The notes under the pieces are model-generated. The model had not been told where the DNA came from, searched no databases, and saw nothing but the letters and a program-made list of their open reading frames with translations. Below are positions 8,766-17,376 of a stretch of DNA of 48,979 nucleotides, piece by piece (within the stretch, counting starts at the first letter, position 1; each line of letters begins with the position of its first letter). The stretch comes from JAWXBT01 sp964523015. GTDB taxonomy: Bacteria; Bdellovibrionota_C; UBA2361; J135. The translations under genes were made by a program, and so were the position numbers. The DNA is taken from contig CAZFXN010000015.1 in NCBI GenBank assembly GCA_964523015.1, positions 1 through 48,979 on the forward strand, read 5' to 3'.

Positions 8766-9751
8766 AGGACAGCTTTAAAATCTAGCCGTTCCTTAGTAAC
8801 TTTAATTGCAACCTTACTAGAATCTACCAAAAGCCATCTACGACCTAGCTTAGATGAGACAACTCCGGTAGTTCCCGATCCGCAGAAAAAATCAGCAACC
8901 AAATCTTCCTGTATAGTAGATGCAAGGATAATTCTTTCAAGCAAACTCTCCGGTTTTTGAGTTGGATAGTTGACCCGTTCAGATTGATTTCCTCTAAGAG
9001 CTGCGATGTCCCAAACATCCCGCATTGCGACTAAGTTATAAATTCCATTTTCATCTTCTGCTAAGTTTATATTCTTAAACCCATATTTATGACTTAAATA
9101 AGATTTCTCCGATAAGCCATTCCATAAAGTGTTACTTTTATTCTTTGCTACAAAATGTATTGTGTCATGCTTTTTTGCATACCCAAGTTTCTTTGAATTT
9201 CCACCAGTTCGATAAGACCAGATGCATTCATTAACATAATTTTCTATACCAAAGATCTCATCAAGCATTAACTTTATATAAGCAGAGGCCCGATAATCAC
9301 AGTGGACATAGAGGCTACCATCATCACTAAGAAGCTGATGTATAAGCTGCAAGCGAAGCCAGAGAAATTGCAAATATGTGGAGCCATCACTTGACCAAGC
9401 GTCATGATAAGCTATTTCTCTTTTATCTACAGACTTCCCTTTTTTTAATTTATCAGATTTTAATTTATCAGAGGTGAAAAATGATTGATCAGCGTTAAAA
9501 GGTGGATCTATATAAACTAGTTTAATTTTATTTTTTAATTGATCTAAGAAATGAAACATAAACTCTAGATTATTGGCATGTACTAATGAGTTGCCATCGC
9601 CTAGTTGAGCAGGAGATCCAATTATGAAGCTTTGTTTATCTTTTAGACCTTCTATGCAACTCAGATCACCCAAAATTGTCTTGCCCGGCCAGTTCAGAGA
9701 AACTGCGATATCGCTATCAAGCGATTTTTTCTTGGAACTTATATTTAACAT
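8762..9751 (-). CDS. Orphan beta-class DNA methyltransferase
   Basis: The 329-residue protein has catalytic motif IV DPPF at residues 82-85, then PTQKPESLLER (motif X region), then the S-adenosylmethionine site FFCGSGTTG (from residue 288). This order (IV before I) defines the beta class. DPPF or DPPY motifs usually mark N6-adenine methylation, though N4-cytosine cannot be excluded. No restriction endonuclease or specificity gene is adjacent, so it appears to be an orphan methylase that could serve regulation or protection. A type III Mod subunit would normally be longer and paired with Res. Its recognition sequence cannot be read from the gene. Confidence 0.85.
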   Translation of the reverse strand: MLNISSKKKSLDSDIAVSLNWPGKTILGDLSCIEGLKDKQSFIIGSPAQLGDGNSLVHANNLEFMFHFLDQLKNKIKLVYIDPPFNADQSFFTSDKLKSDKLKKGKSVDKREIAYHDAWSSDGSTYLQFLWLRLQLIHQLLSDDGSLYVHCDYRASAYIKLMLDEIFGIENYVNECIWSYRTGGNSKKLGYAKKHDTIHFVAKNKSNTLWNGLSEKSYLSHKYGFKNINLAEDENGIYNLVAMRDVWDIAALRGNQSERVNYPTQKPESLLERIILASTIQEDLVADFFCGSGTTGVVSSKLGRRWLLVDSSKVAIKVTKERLDFKAVL

Positions 9752-9938
9752 AGAGTTTAAGATAGAGATGGATCACTAAAGTGAAGCAATAAGAAATATT
9801 CGTAAATTACCAACAAAAATACCACCGGCTCAGTAATAATTGCATAGATATGGAACTCTGCTACATAAAGATCTCTTAATTCAAGCAAAAATCGTACGTT
9901 TCGTAAATAAGTTCAATTATCTATCCAATTTTTAGCCC

Positions 9939-9954
9939 AGGAATGACAATTGCA
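9939..9954 (+). promoter_or_regulatory. Possible sigma-54 promoter for the pilin operon
   Basis: GG at 9940-9941 and GC at 9952-9953 are separated by exactly ten bases, and the -12 box reads TTGCA; the -24 box matches poorly outside GG. It lies 53 bases before the first pilin gene. Type IV pilin promoters are often sigma-54 dependent in other bacteria. The other 200 bases of this intergenic gap show nothing clear. Confidence 0.3.
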
Positions 9955-10006
9955 CCTCCGGCTATGCCGATACTTTAATTTACACATGCTTACTGAAACT
10001 TAGGTT

Positions 10007-10453
10007 ATGAGCATTTTCAATTCTATATATTACGATAGGGGGGTTAGCATCATTGAGATGCTGGTAACTTTATCGATTTCAGCAGTCTTAGCTAGTTTTA
10101 GTGTTCCATCACTGGCGACCTTCTATGGCCAGATGCAAGCAAGTGATGATTTAAGAAAATTAACATACACCTTAAGCGAGCTCCGCTCCGAAGCAGTACG
10201 GATGAAGATCAACATAAGAATTGCGTTTAATGAACAGGGCTATGAATGGGATATAGGAGATGACGGTTCAATTGATGGAAATAAGACACTACTGCCTACA
10301 TCTAGCTGGCAAAATGACACCCCACCAACTGACATACTATTTAATGGGCTAGGAGTTGTTAGAGGTATTGGTAGTGAGACTACGGTAACCATTAGCAATC
10401 GAGAGTCTGAGAGATCGTGCAAAATTAACTCAAATGGATATATTAGTATCTAA
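10007..10453 (+). CDS. FimT/GspH-like minor prepilin
   Basis: The 148-residue protein has a short leader ending in G12, then V-S-I-I-E with glutamate at mature position 5, followed by a hydrophobic helix of about 20 residues: the class III prepilin signal cut by PilD-type peptidase. The following region resembles the FimT/GspH fold. It heads a five-prepilin/adhesin operon, so it is most likely a minor pilin that primes type IV pilus assembly in the inner membrane. A type II secretion pseudopilin is less likely because PilY1 is in the operon. Confidence 0.85.
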   Translation: MSIFNSIYYDRGVSIIEMLVTLSISAVLASFSVPSLATFYGQMQASDDLRKLTYTLSELRSEAVRMKINIRIAFNEQGYEWDIGDDGSIDGNKTLLPTSSWQNDTPPTDILFNGLGVVRGIGSETTVTISNRESERSCKINSNGYISI

Positions 10454-10463
10454 ATTATAAGGT

Positions 10464-10904
10464 ATGTTCAAAAGGTTTCTAAAATCAGAACTGGGTATTG
10501 GATTAATTGAGAACTTAGTTTCAATCTCAATTACTTCGATCGTGCTTGCCTCGGCGGCCTCTTCAATGTTTATGGCTTTTCAAGGAAATAAGATAGCCCG
10601 CACCTATACTAGTATCGTTGGCGACGTTCAGGGGATTGTAGATGGGTTAAGATCAAACAATTATTCTGTAATTCTTGATAAATTCTCTACTCCGTATCTG
10701 TCGATTTCTGATGGACAGACAATGAGTGAAACCATAGTTAGTAGCCCCTCTCGCTCTTCATATATATTAACTTATACAGCAATAAAGAGATCGGCATCCT
10801 CAATACCCGATGCAGTAAAAGTTCAAGTTCAAATTGCTCATCAAGTGGGGGCTTTTGGAGCAAATTCATACGCATTTGAAACTATTATTGCGCAGAAGGG
10901 GTAA
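10464..10904 (+). CDS. PilV-like minor prepilin
   Basis: The 146-residue protein has a prepilin leader ending in G11 followed by I-G-L-I-E (E at mature position 5) and a hydrophobic helix. Its place between the FimT-like and PilW-like genes matches PilV or a related minor pilin. It starts 10 bases after the previous stop. Beyond the N-terminus there is little to identify it, so the subtype is inferred from gene order. Confidence 0.75.
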   Translation: MFKRFLKSELGIGLIENLVSISITSIVLASAASSMFMAFQGNKIARTYTSIVGDVQGIVDGLRSNNYSVILDKFSTPYLSISDGQTMSETIVSSPSRSSYILTYTAIKRSASSIPDAVKVQVQIAHQVGAFGANSYAFETIIAQKG

Positions 10905-10908
10905 AAAG

Positions 10909-11550
10909 ATGTGTTGCAATAAGATACAGAACGAACAAGGAGTAGGGGTAGCTGAGCTACTTGTAGGTGTCTTTATTTTTAGTATTATAATCCTTGCTAT
11001 CTCATCTTTTGCAAATCTTACATTTACAAATTTGGGATTAGAAAATAGAGCCTCTGCATCATCTCGTGAATTGAGAAATGCGCTAGCTCTGATGAGTAGT
11101 GAGTTACGAATGGGATCCTCTGTCTCCCCTTATTTACCTGGTGACGATCCGGCAATAATTAACTGCCTTTCTCAAATATCAACTAGCTCTACCTCAATTA
11201 GATTTCTTGTTATTCATGACGACATCTCAGCTACTTCAGGAATTCAGCCATATTATGTTGGATACAGTTATGATGCTACAAAGAAGCAATTATTAAGAGG
11301 GGAGATTCCTGGTATCAGCATTACAAACTGTGCACTTCCTCCCGGAGATCCCTTGTCAAGCGCTTATGCACGAGTAGTTGCTGACAGAGTTTATACTTAT
11401 GATAATAATGGGGATGGTGCAGATGAGTCTGTATTTTCTTATGCGAATGGAACGTTAAATGTAAACCTAGCAGTTAGAGTAGCTGCTCAAAATGGCACTC
11501 AAAGGACTCAAGGAGTGACAACTAGAATTTTTACAAGAAACTCGTCATGA
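10909..11550 (+). CDS. PilW-like minor prepilin
   Basis: I place the start at the ATG at 10909 (213 residues) because GAAGGGG lies 7-13 bases upstream and this gives a normal 11-residue leader ending in G, followed by V-G-V-A-E with E at mature position 5. A longer frame from 10834 would bury the leader inside the previous gene. The pattern of a long C-terminal domain with few charges fits PilW. Its stop overlaps the ATG of the next gene by four bases, so translation is coupled. Confidence 0.8.
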   Translation: MCCNKIQNEQGVGVAELLVGVFIFSIIILAISSFANLTFTNLGLENRASASSRELRNALALMSSELRMGSSVSPYLPGDDPAIINCLSQISTSSTSIRFLVIHDDISATSGIQPYYVGYSYDATKKQLLRGEIPGISITNCALPPGDPLSSAYARVVADRVYTYDNNGDGADESVFSYANGTLNVNLAVRVAAQNGTQRTQGVTTRIFTRNSS

Positions 11551-12239
11551 ATAGAATGTTGAATTTAAAAACTGGCTTAATAATTAATCAGGGTGGGATG
11601 TCTCTACCCATTGCACTTTTTTTAATATTAGCAATTAGTGCAGCATCTTCGATTCTTTCTAACGCAGCCACACAAAACTTAAAAGAAGTTAAGATTACTG
11701 AATCAACTAATGATAGCTTTTATATCGCAGAAGGAGCACTGCAGGATTTCATCGGACAGCTAGGAGCTTATTCGCAATTATGGAGAGAGAAAGTAGTCCT
11801 AGCAGCTCTACCCTTAGGACAAGTTCAATATTCGCCAATTACCTATGCTTCAACTAATGGGATTCCATCCTGCTCAGGAATTGCGTGTCATAGAAAGATG
11901 TACCCAGTTGGAGGAGGAGTTCTAAAAAACTTTGGTCCATTAGGAGGTGCTGGTGACATAGTGGACACAACAAAAAGTATTACAAATCAATTAGATCAAA
12001 GCTCACTTCCTACAGCAGATATTACATTAAACAATAGAAATGCTTGGTTTCAAGTTGAAAGGCTAGACGAAACAAGTCCAGGTAAAAATTCAATTGGCGC
12101 GAGTTTAACAAACAATGATATTCATGGCTCAAGCTCTAGTGCAATTCGATACCGTGTAACATCAATTGCTTTAAGAACCTTAAAAAACAAAACTGGTCTA
12201 TCAACTTTAATAACTGTCTTGGAACTACCACCAACCTAG
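11547..12239 (+). CDS. PilX-like pilus assembly protein
   Basis: The 230-residue protein has a 17-residue leader ending in GG, then M-S-L-P-I and a hydrophobic helix. The glutamate at mature position 5 is missing, which is usual for PilX and GspK-type tip components. It lies between PilW-like and PilY1-like genes, exactly where PilX occurs in other pilus operons; its TAG is directly followed by the PilY1 ATG. PilX is thought to work with PilY1 at the pilus tip. Confidence 0.78.
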   Translation: MNRMLNLKTGLIINQGGMSLPIALFLILAISAASSILSNAATQNLKEVKITESTNDSFYIAEGALQDFIGQLGAYSQLWREKVVLAALPLGQVQYSPITYASTNGIPSCSGIACHRKMYPVGGGVLKNFGPLGGAGDIVDTTKSITNQLDQSSLPTADITLNNRNAWFQVERLDETSPGKNSIGASLTNNDIHGSSSSAIRYRVTSIALRTLKNKTGLSTLITVLELPPT

Positions 12240-15200
12240 ATGGAAAATATATTAAAAAAACTCGGCTATTTCACGCTTGCTATATGGGTAGCCATAGCTC
12301 CATCGCTGCTTACTGCACAAACTTCTGAGATCCCTGTTATCATCAATAAAGTTGCTGGTGCGAAAGCAATGTTTCTGATCGATGATTCAGGCTCTATGGC
12401 AGCCGTTGTTGAACATCCTGAGTTTGATCCTGCAAGTTCTGTGGCAACAAACGTAAACAATAAGATCCCTGGATTAATATTTCGAATTGAATCAGGAGGA
12501 ACAGCCCCAACTACAGGGAAGACAATGCGTCCAGCTTTACTTGAGTTTAACTATCTTTACAACAATGTACTGACTTCGTATCGAGGACAAGTAACAGGAA
12601 ATCTCTTTAATACTGGAACTCTTGCGACTGCTAGCACATTAAACTCTATTAAACACTTTGGCTGCACAAATAGCAGTGGATACTGCTGTCCACCGATAGG
12701 TTCTTGTACATACAGCAACGTTTACGGAATTAACAATGCGATGTTGTACTCTAACAATAACACAAAGGGATCAAGTGTTTTTCAGGTGGCAAACCTAGCT
12801 CAAAGTGGCGGATCGTATGTAACAGATGTCAATGGCCATGAATATCTTTATGTTGATGCTTACAGCAATACTTACTACACAACTTTTCAAAACTGGGGAA
12901 GCTACTGGCCAAAATTTGATGGAAGTGGAAACCAATTAACATATCTTACAAGAACGTTTACTAGCCTAGGTGGCAATGTAGTTTTTAATGGCAAAGAGAT
13001 ATTTCTAGCTGCTGGTCTTTATAGAATTGAATATTTAAGGTGGTTATTTTATGCAGCAACACCAACACAGCTAAGTACCCTTCCTGGAGCTACAAGAATT
13101 CAGATTGTAAAAGATGTGATGGAGCAGCTAATCTTAAATAATCCAAACGTCTCTTTTGGATTAGCAACACTTAATGGAACCTCCTTTTCGCCAGGCGTTA
13201 ATTCTGGATACTTAATAGATCAGTGGTACTCCCCTGAAGGAAATACAGTTCAAGGCACATCTCCAAAGGTAAGAGCTCCAATTGGAACATCGGCTGCTGC
13301 ACTTATTAATTCCCTAGATACTATTGGACCCGATGGTGGTACTCCTCTTACAAATTCCTATATTGAAGTAATGAGGTATTATAATGGACAGACTGACAAC
13401 GATCCTTATTGCAATAACTGCCAATATACCTCTCCTATAACATCTCAGTGTGATGGCCATTTTATAGTTATGTTAACTGATGGAATACCAACGAGTGAGA
13501 CATCAAACTCTTTTAACGGTCAATGGATTGGGGATTGCGATAATGATAATAACGATGGCGCAGCAACAAATAATGGATGCTCGCAAAGTATCTGTCCAAA
13601 ATTTTTAGATGATGCCGCTTGTACAGCTAGAACATTTGACTTTGCTCCTTCTGCAGCTTTTCCTGGCACACAAAATGTCATCTCATATGCTGTTGGATTG
13701 GGATTAGACTATAGCTTGCTTAATGATTTTGCATACGATGGTGGATCTGGGCAGGCGTTAATAGCATCTACGGCAGAGGAGATCTCTACTGCGCTTCAAA
13801 ATATTATTACCACTATCATTAATACGCCTGTATCAGGAGCGGGCGTTGCCTTAGCAGAATCTTTCGGTCAAACAGGTAAGGTTTATAGACCAAGATTTAG
13901 AGCGGATGTTTGGAGAGGTAATATCGATGTATTTCAGTATCTCGGCGGAGTACTTCAGTTTATGTACGATATGGGGGATGTGCTTGAATCACGAGATGTC
14001 ACCACATCACCTAGAACAATAATAGTTGGACACGATCCAGATCATGATGGTAACACAAATCAAACCTTACCTTTTACTACTGCAAATGCGGCAACACTTA
14101 AACCTGAACTATTTGAATTATTTTATAACGGAACAGAATCAACCTCCTTACTAGCTGCACCAATTGCGACTTATACAAACGATGCATCGTCAGTCACACT
14201 GATTAATTACATTCACGGTATCGATCTAAATGGTCTGAGAAAACGGGATCAAGATGTTGATGGATTAGTTGAAAAGCTTGGGGATATTGTTTACTCCCGA
14301 CCGGTAGAGGTGGGAGCAAAAAATGGTAATTATAATAAGATGGAAGGATACGCAGAATATGTCTCAGGCAGGGCGTCGCAACCTAAAGTTTTACTAGTAG
14401 GGGCCAATGATGGAATGTTGCACGCATTTGATACTGAAAGCGGTGCGGAACTATGGGCATATATTCCAGCCTCAGTTGTCAAACATTTAGAAAAACTCTC
14501 CCGTCCACAATATAATATTGCATATCGTCGCTCATTTGTTGATGCAGACATAATCGTTGAAGATGCTTACATAAGTGGCTCTTGGCGCACGGTAGCAATG
14601 TTTGGCTTAAGAACTGGTGGATCTACCTATACAGTTTTAGATATAACTAATCGCGCTAGTCCTACCTTACTTTTTGAAGTTAATGCGGATACCAGTGGCG
14701 GACAAAGTTGGACCTCTCCAATCGTTGTTCCAATAAACGGCCCATCAAGTTCGAGTAACCCATCTCAATTTAGTTGGTATATGGTGGTTGGTACAGGAGA
14801 AGGAAAGACAACTGCTGGTACAAATATTATCGCTTACGATCTTGGTAGTAGCGCACCTTCAGGTACAGTTATCTCCCTTAATGCATCTGATCCTGCTGGA
14901 ACAAGTGCTATTGGACTCACCGCATTACAAACAGATAAAGATCTAAACGTAGATCGAATCTATGTTGGGACCGAATCGGGTGACATGTATAGAATACAAA
15001 CCTCTGGTCTTCCAGGATCATGGGTAAAACAAAAGATGTATAGTGGTACCTCTACCCAACCTATTACATCTGCACCACTAGGAGTTTTAGTAGAAAATCG
15101 ACTCTATGATCCATCGGCAACTATTGGGATACAGACTATTGAGCTAGCAATTGGTGTTTACTGGGGTACAGGTCGTTTTGATACTACTGTCGACATAACG

Positions 15201-16037
15201 ACTACCGGCACTACAACTCAATCAATTATCGGAATGTTCGATCCTGTTAAAACTGACAGTGATGATTACAGTAATGTTCTTTTAAATCTATCAAAAGCAA
15301 GTTTGAAAAATCAAACCATAGGTCAATTTGACGTTACCCGAGCAGCAGGTGGAATTTACAATATCTCAACAGCGCAGTCTGGATTTTATATGGATCTAGC
15401 AACAACTATTAACCTAAATGTGAATAACTTTATAAATCCAGTTGGCATGGTAACAGAGCCTCCTACAAATTTAAGAGGTGCACTTTTATTCTCAACTTAT
15501 CTACCAAATCAAGGACTATGTAGTGTAGGTGGATATGGATTTTTACAAGCAGTTAATTTTATAACTGGCGGTGGATTAGTCGTCGATCTTCATAGCAATG
15601 AGGAGGATCCATTCTATAATGGCGGTATCCCAGATATGGATGGAGATAACGACTACGATGCTCAAGATTTAACAATGGCTTATGATAGTGGCGTAATTCA
15701 ACCTCTTCTAGATGCTCATGTTGAATCAATAGATATGCTACAAACTAATCCCTATATTATGGATGGAAACTTGTTAAAAAACGATATTCGTTTACATGCA
15801 AGTAATGGTGGTATTGAAGCCTGTGTTGCTGCATTAGGAAACACTGGTGCTCCAAGCTCTCCAACTATACTCTTTAATGGAAGTAAAATTATAATCCAGC
15901 CCGCTTATCCAATACCTCCTGCGGTTGGTGCTGGAATCACTCAATCTTCAACAGTCCCACCACCTGAAGCATTACCTGTCAATATTTATAACGTTCCTCC
16001 AAACGTGCTTAGTTTTCATGAAAGTACAGGGCAATAA
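12240..16037 (+). CDS. pilY1: PilY1-type pilus tip adhesin with vWA and beta-propeller domains
   Basis: The 1265-residue exported protein has a signal peptide (residues 1-26, ending LLTA). A von Willebrand A domain carries the metal site D48-x-S50-x-S52 and later VMLTDG. The C-terminal half from about residue 600 is a PilC/PilY1 beta-propeller. Several acidic loops look like calcium sites: DPDHDGNTN, DQDVDG just before the propeller core (the usual PilY1 regulatory loop), and DMDGDNDYD near residue 1140. PilY1 caps the type IV pilus, promotes extension over retraction in response to calcium, and binds surfaces. It is the main gene of the pilus operon and probably acts with the four minor pilins before it. 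Confidence 0.92.
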   Translation: MENILKKLGYFTLAIWVAIAPSLLTAQTSEIPVIINKVAGAKAMFLIDDSGSMAAVVEHPEFDPASSVATNVNNKIPGLIFRIESGGTAPTTGKTMRPALLEFNYLYNNVLTSYRGQVTGNLFNTGTLATASTLNSIKHFGCTNSSGYCCPPIGSCTYSNVYGINNAMLYSNNNTKGSSVFQVANLAQSGGSYVTDVNGHEYLYVDAYSNTYYTTFQNWGSYWPKFDGSGNQLTYLTRTFTSLGGNVVFNGKEIFLAAGLYRIEYLRWLFYAATPTQLSTLPGATRIQIVKDVMEQLILNNPNVSFGLATLNGTSFSPGVNSGYLIDQWYSPEGNTVQGTSPKVRAPIGTSAAALINSLDTIGPDGGTPLTNSYIEVMRYYNGQTDNDPYCNNCQYTSPITSQCDGHFIVMLTDGIPTSETSNSFNGQWIGDCDNDNNDGAATNNGCSQSICPKFLDDAACTARTFDFAPSAAFPGTQNVISYAVGLGLDYSLLNDFAYDGGSGQALIASTAEEISTALQNIITTIINTPVSGAGVALAESFGQTGKVYRPRFRADVWRGNIDVFQYLGGVLQFMYDMGDVLESRDVTTSPRTIIVGHDPDHDGNTNQTLPFTTANAATLKPELFELFYNGTESTSLLAAPIATYTNDASSVTLINYIHGIDLNGLRKRDQDVDGLVEKLGDIVYSRPVEVGAKNGNYNKMEGYAEYVSGRASQPKVLLVGANDGMLHAFDTESGAELWAYIPASVVKHLEKLSRPQYNIAYRRSFVDADIIVEDAYISGSWRTVAMFGLRTGGSTYTVLDITNRASPTLLFEVNADTSGGQSWTSPIVVPINGPSSSSNPSQFSWYMVVGTGEGKTTAGTNIIAYDLGSSAPSGTVISLNASDPAGTSAIGLTALQTDKDLNVDRIYVGTESGDMYRIQTSGLPGSWVKQKMYSGTSTQPITSAPLGVLVENRLYDPSATIGIQTIELAIGVYWGTGRFDTTVDITTTGTTTQSIIGMFDPVKTDSDDYSNVLLNLSKASLKNQTIGQFDVTRAAGGIYNISTAQSGFYMDLATTINLNVNNFINPVGMVTEPPTNLRGALLFSTYLPNQGLCSVGGYGFLQAVNFITGGGLVVDLHSNEEDPFYNGGIPDMDGDNDYDAQDLTMAYDSGVIQPLLDAHVESIDMLQTNPYIMDGNLLKNDIRLHASNGGIEACVAALGNTGAPSSPTILFNGSKIIIQPAYPIPPAVGAGITQSSTVPPPEALPVNIYNVPPNVLSFHESTGQ

Positions 16038-16054
16038 GAAAGGGATAAAGTTTA

Positions 16055-16510
16055 ATGAGAAATACTATGTTTAAGATTCTGTTACTTATCTTTTTTTTGT
16101 CCGTGCCATTCTTAATAGTCCAGGCTCAAGAATCATCCTTTGATGAACCCGAATCTGCAATGCCCGATCTCAAAGTGCAAGCTGAGCAGATTAAAAAAGC
16201 GATACTTACTGGAAATCCAAAATTTACACTTATTGGAACTTTAGAGAAGGGGACCAAAGCTGACTATTCGATTAATGGTGAAGATTTAGTCGTTGATTCT
16301 AATGCTAGAATAGTTGGCAACCTTAAACTTGGCGCTAGTGTAAGTGCAAGAGGGGATAGAATTGGGGACAGAAATTACGCAAAGGTTATTCTGGTTGGAG
16401 ATCCATCATCAAAACCTTCAAAGAAAGATCCATCGGAGAAGGAGAGTGATAGCGCTTTAGTCGGATCTTCCGGCCCAAAAGGATTACCTGGTCAAAAGCT
16501 CCAAAACTAG
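16055..16510 (+). CDS. Small exported protein, DUF5666-like beta domain
   Basis: The 151-residue protein has a signal peptide ending in VQAQ (about residue 25), a central stretch resembling the short beta repeats of DUF5666-type proteins (GTLEKG...VDSNARIVGNLKLG...), and a low-complexity tail rich in Ser, Lys, Gly and Pro. It follows pilY1 by 17 bases in the same direction and is probably the last gene of the pilus operon. A role in pilus assembly or PilY1 stability is a guess from position only. Confidence 0.6.
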   Translation: MRNTMFKILLLIFFLSVPFLIVQAQESSFDEPESAMPDLKVQAEQIKKAILTGNPKFTLIGTLEKGTKADYSINGEDLVVDSNARIVGNLKLGASVSARGDRIGDRNYAKVILVGDPSSKPSKKDPSEKESDSALVGSSGPKGLPGQKLQN

Positions 16511-16577
16511 CGAACATTGAGGCAGTCTAATTTTTAGAATAATTAAAAGCTGACGAAAAAAGTAATTCGAGTTTTCA

Positions 16578-17339
16578 GTGCAGATTAACAACATACATCT
16601 TAAAAAATTCTTTGCTCAAGAAAGGGTTAACGCACTTCTATCTGAGCTAAATAAACAATCTAAGGAGTTTTCTTGTAAAAGAATCGGTGTAATTAGAGTC
16701 TTACTTGCAATCTTTATCTCTCTTTTGCCAGCACTTTCTCACTATCTCTATATTTACAGGGCCGAAGTTGACATTACCACCATCTTAGTTGGTGTAGCGA
16801 CGGTTCTCTCTTTACTCTTTAGAATTAGACATCAAATTCCTTTTAGTTCAGTAAAAAATTGGAACAAGTCTCTAGGATTAACTCACACAGCTTTTGCTCT
16901 AGGATGCGTTCCAATAGTAATTCTACTTCTAATTTCCCCTGAGAGTCTTATTCCTCCTCAAGCGAGCCCAGAAGGAGGATCTAGTACCCAACCATCTGCT
17001 ACATCAGTCGTCCATTTTATCTTAGGTGTCTCTGTTTGGGCTGGTCTCACTGAGGAAATTATTTATAGAGGACTACTTATAAGCGTTCTTCGAAGGTGTA
17101 CTATATTTAAGGATCAGATAACGAGAGATCGCATGGCAATACTGCTTAGCGCTGTTATCTTTGGGTTATCTCATTATTATCTCTGGGGGCCATCACTTTC
17201 TATTGCTCTTATCGGCTTAGGTCTCGGCTTTGGTATGGCTTACATTGCCATAGGTGAATTAATTCTTCCACTGATCGTCTATCACATCATGTTTGATGTC
17301 TTAAGCTTGAGCTTCGCGTTTCTTGCGCATAAGATATAG
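16578..17339 (+). CDS. CPBP-family intramembrane metalloprotease
   Basis: The 253-residue protein has several membrane segments and the three motifs of the CPBP/Abi (CAAX protease-like) family: EE-x3-R at residues 159-164, FGLSH with H199, and H236-x3-D240. The glutamates and histidines form the intramembrane active site. The start is a GTG at 16578. Family members cleave peptides or prenylated substrates, or process bacteriocins; here no bacteriocin gene is nearby, so the substrate is unknown. It stands alone between the pilus operon and uvrA. Confidence 0.85.
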   Translation: MQINNIHLKKFFAQERVNALLSELNKQSKEFSCKRIGVIRVLLAIFISLLPALSHYLYIYRAEVDITTILVGVATVLSLLFRIRHQIPFSSVKNWNKSLGLTHTAFALGCVPIVILLLISPESLIPPQASPEGGSSTQPSATSVVHFILGVSVWAGLTEEIIYRGLLISVLRRCTIFKDQITRDRMAILLSAVIFGLSHYYLWGPSLSIALIGLGLGFGMAYIAIGELILPLIVYHIMFDVLSLSFAFLAHKI

Positions 17340-17376
17340 CTCTTCCTGTTAACCATAAGTAACCTAATAACTCTTG

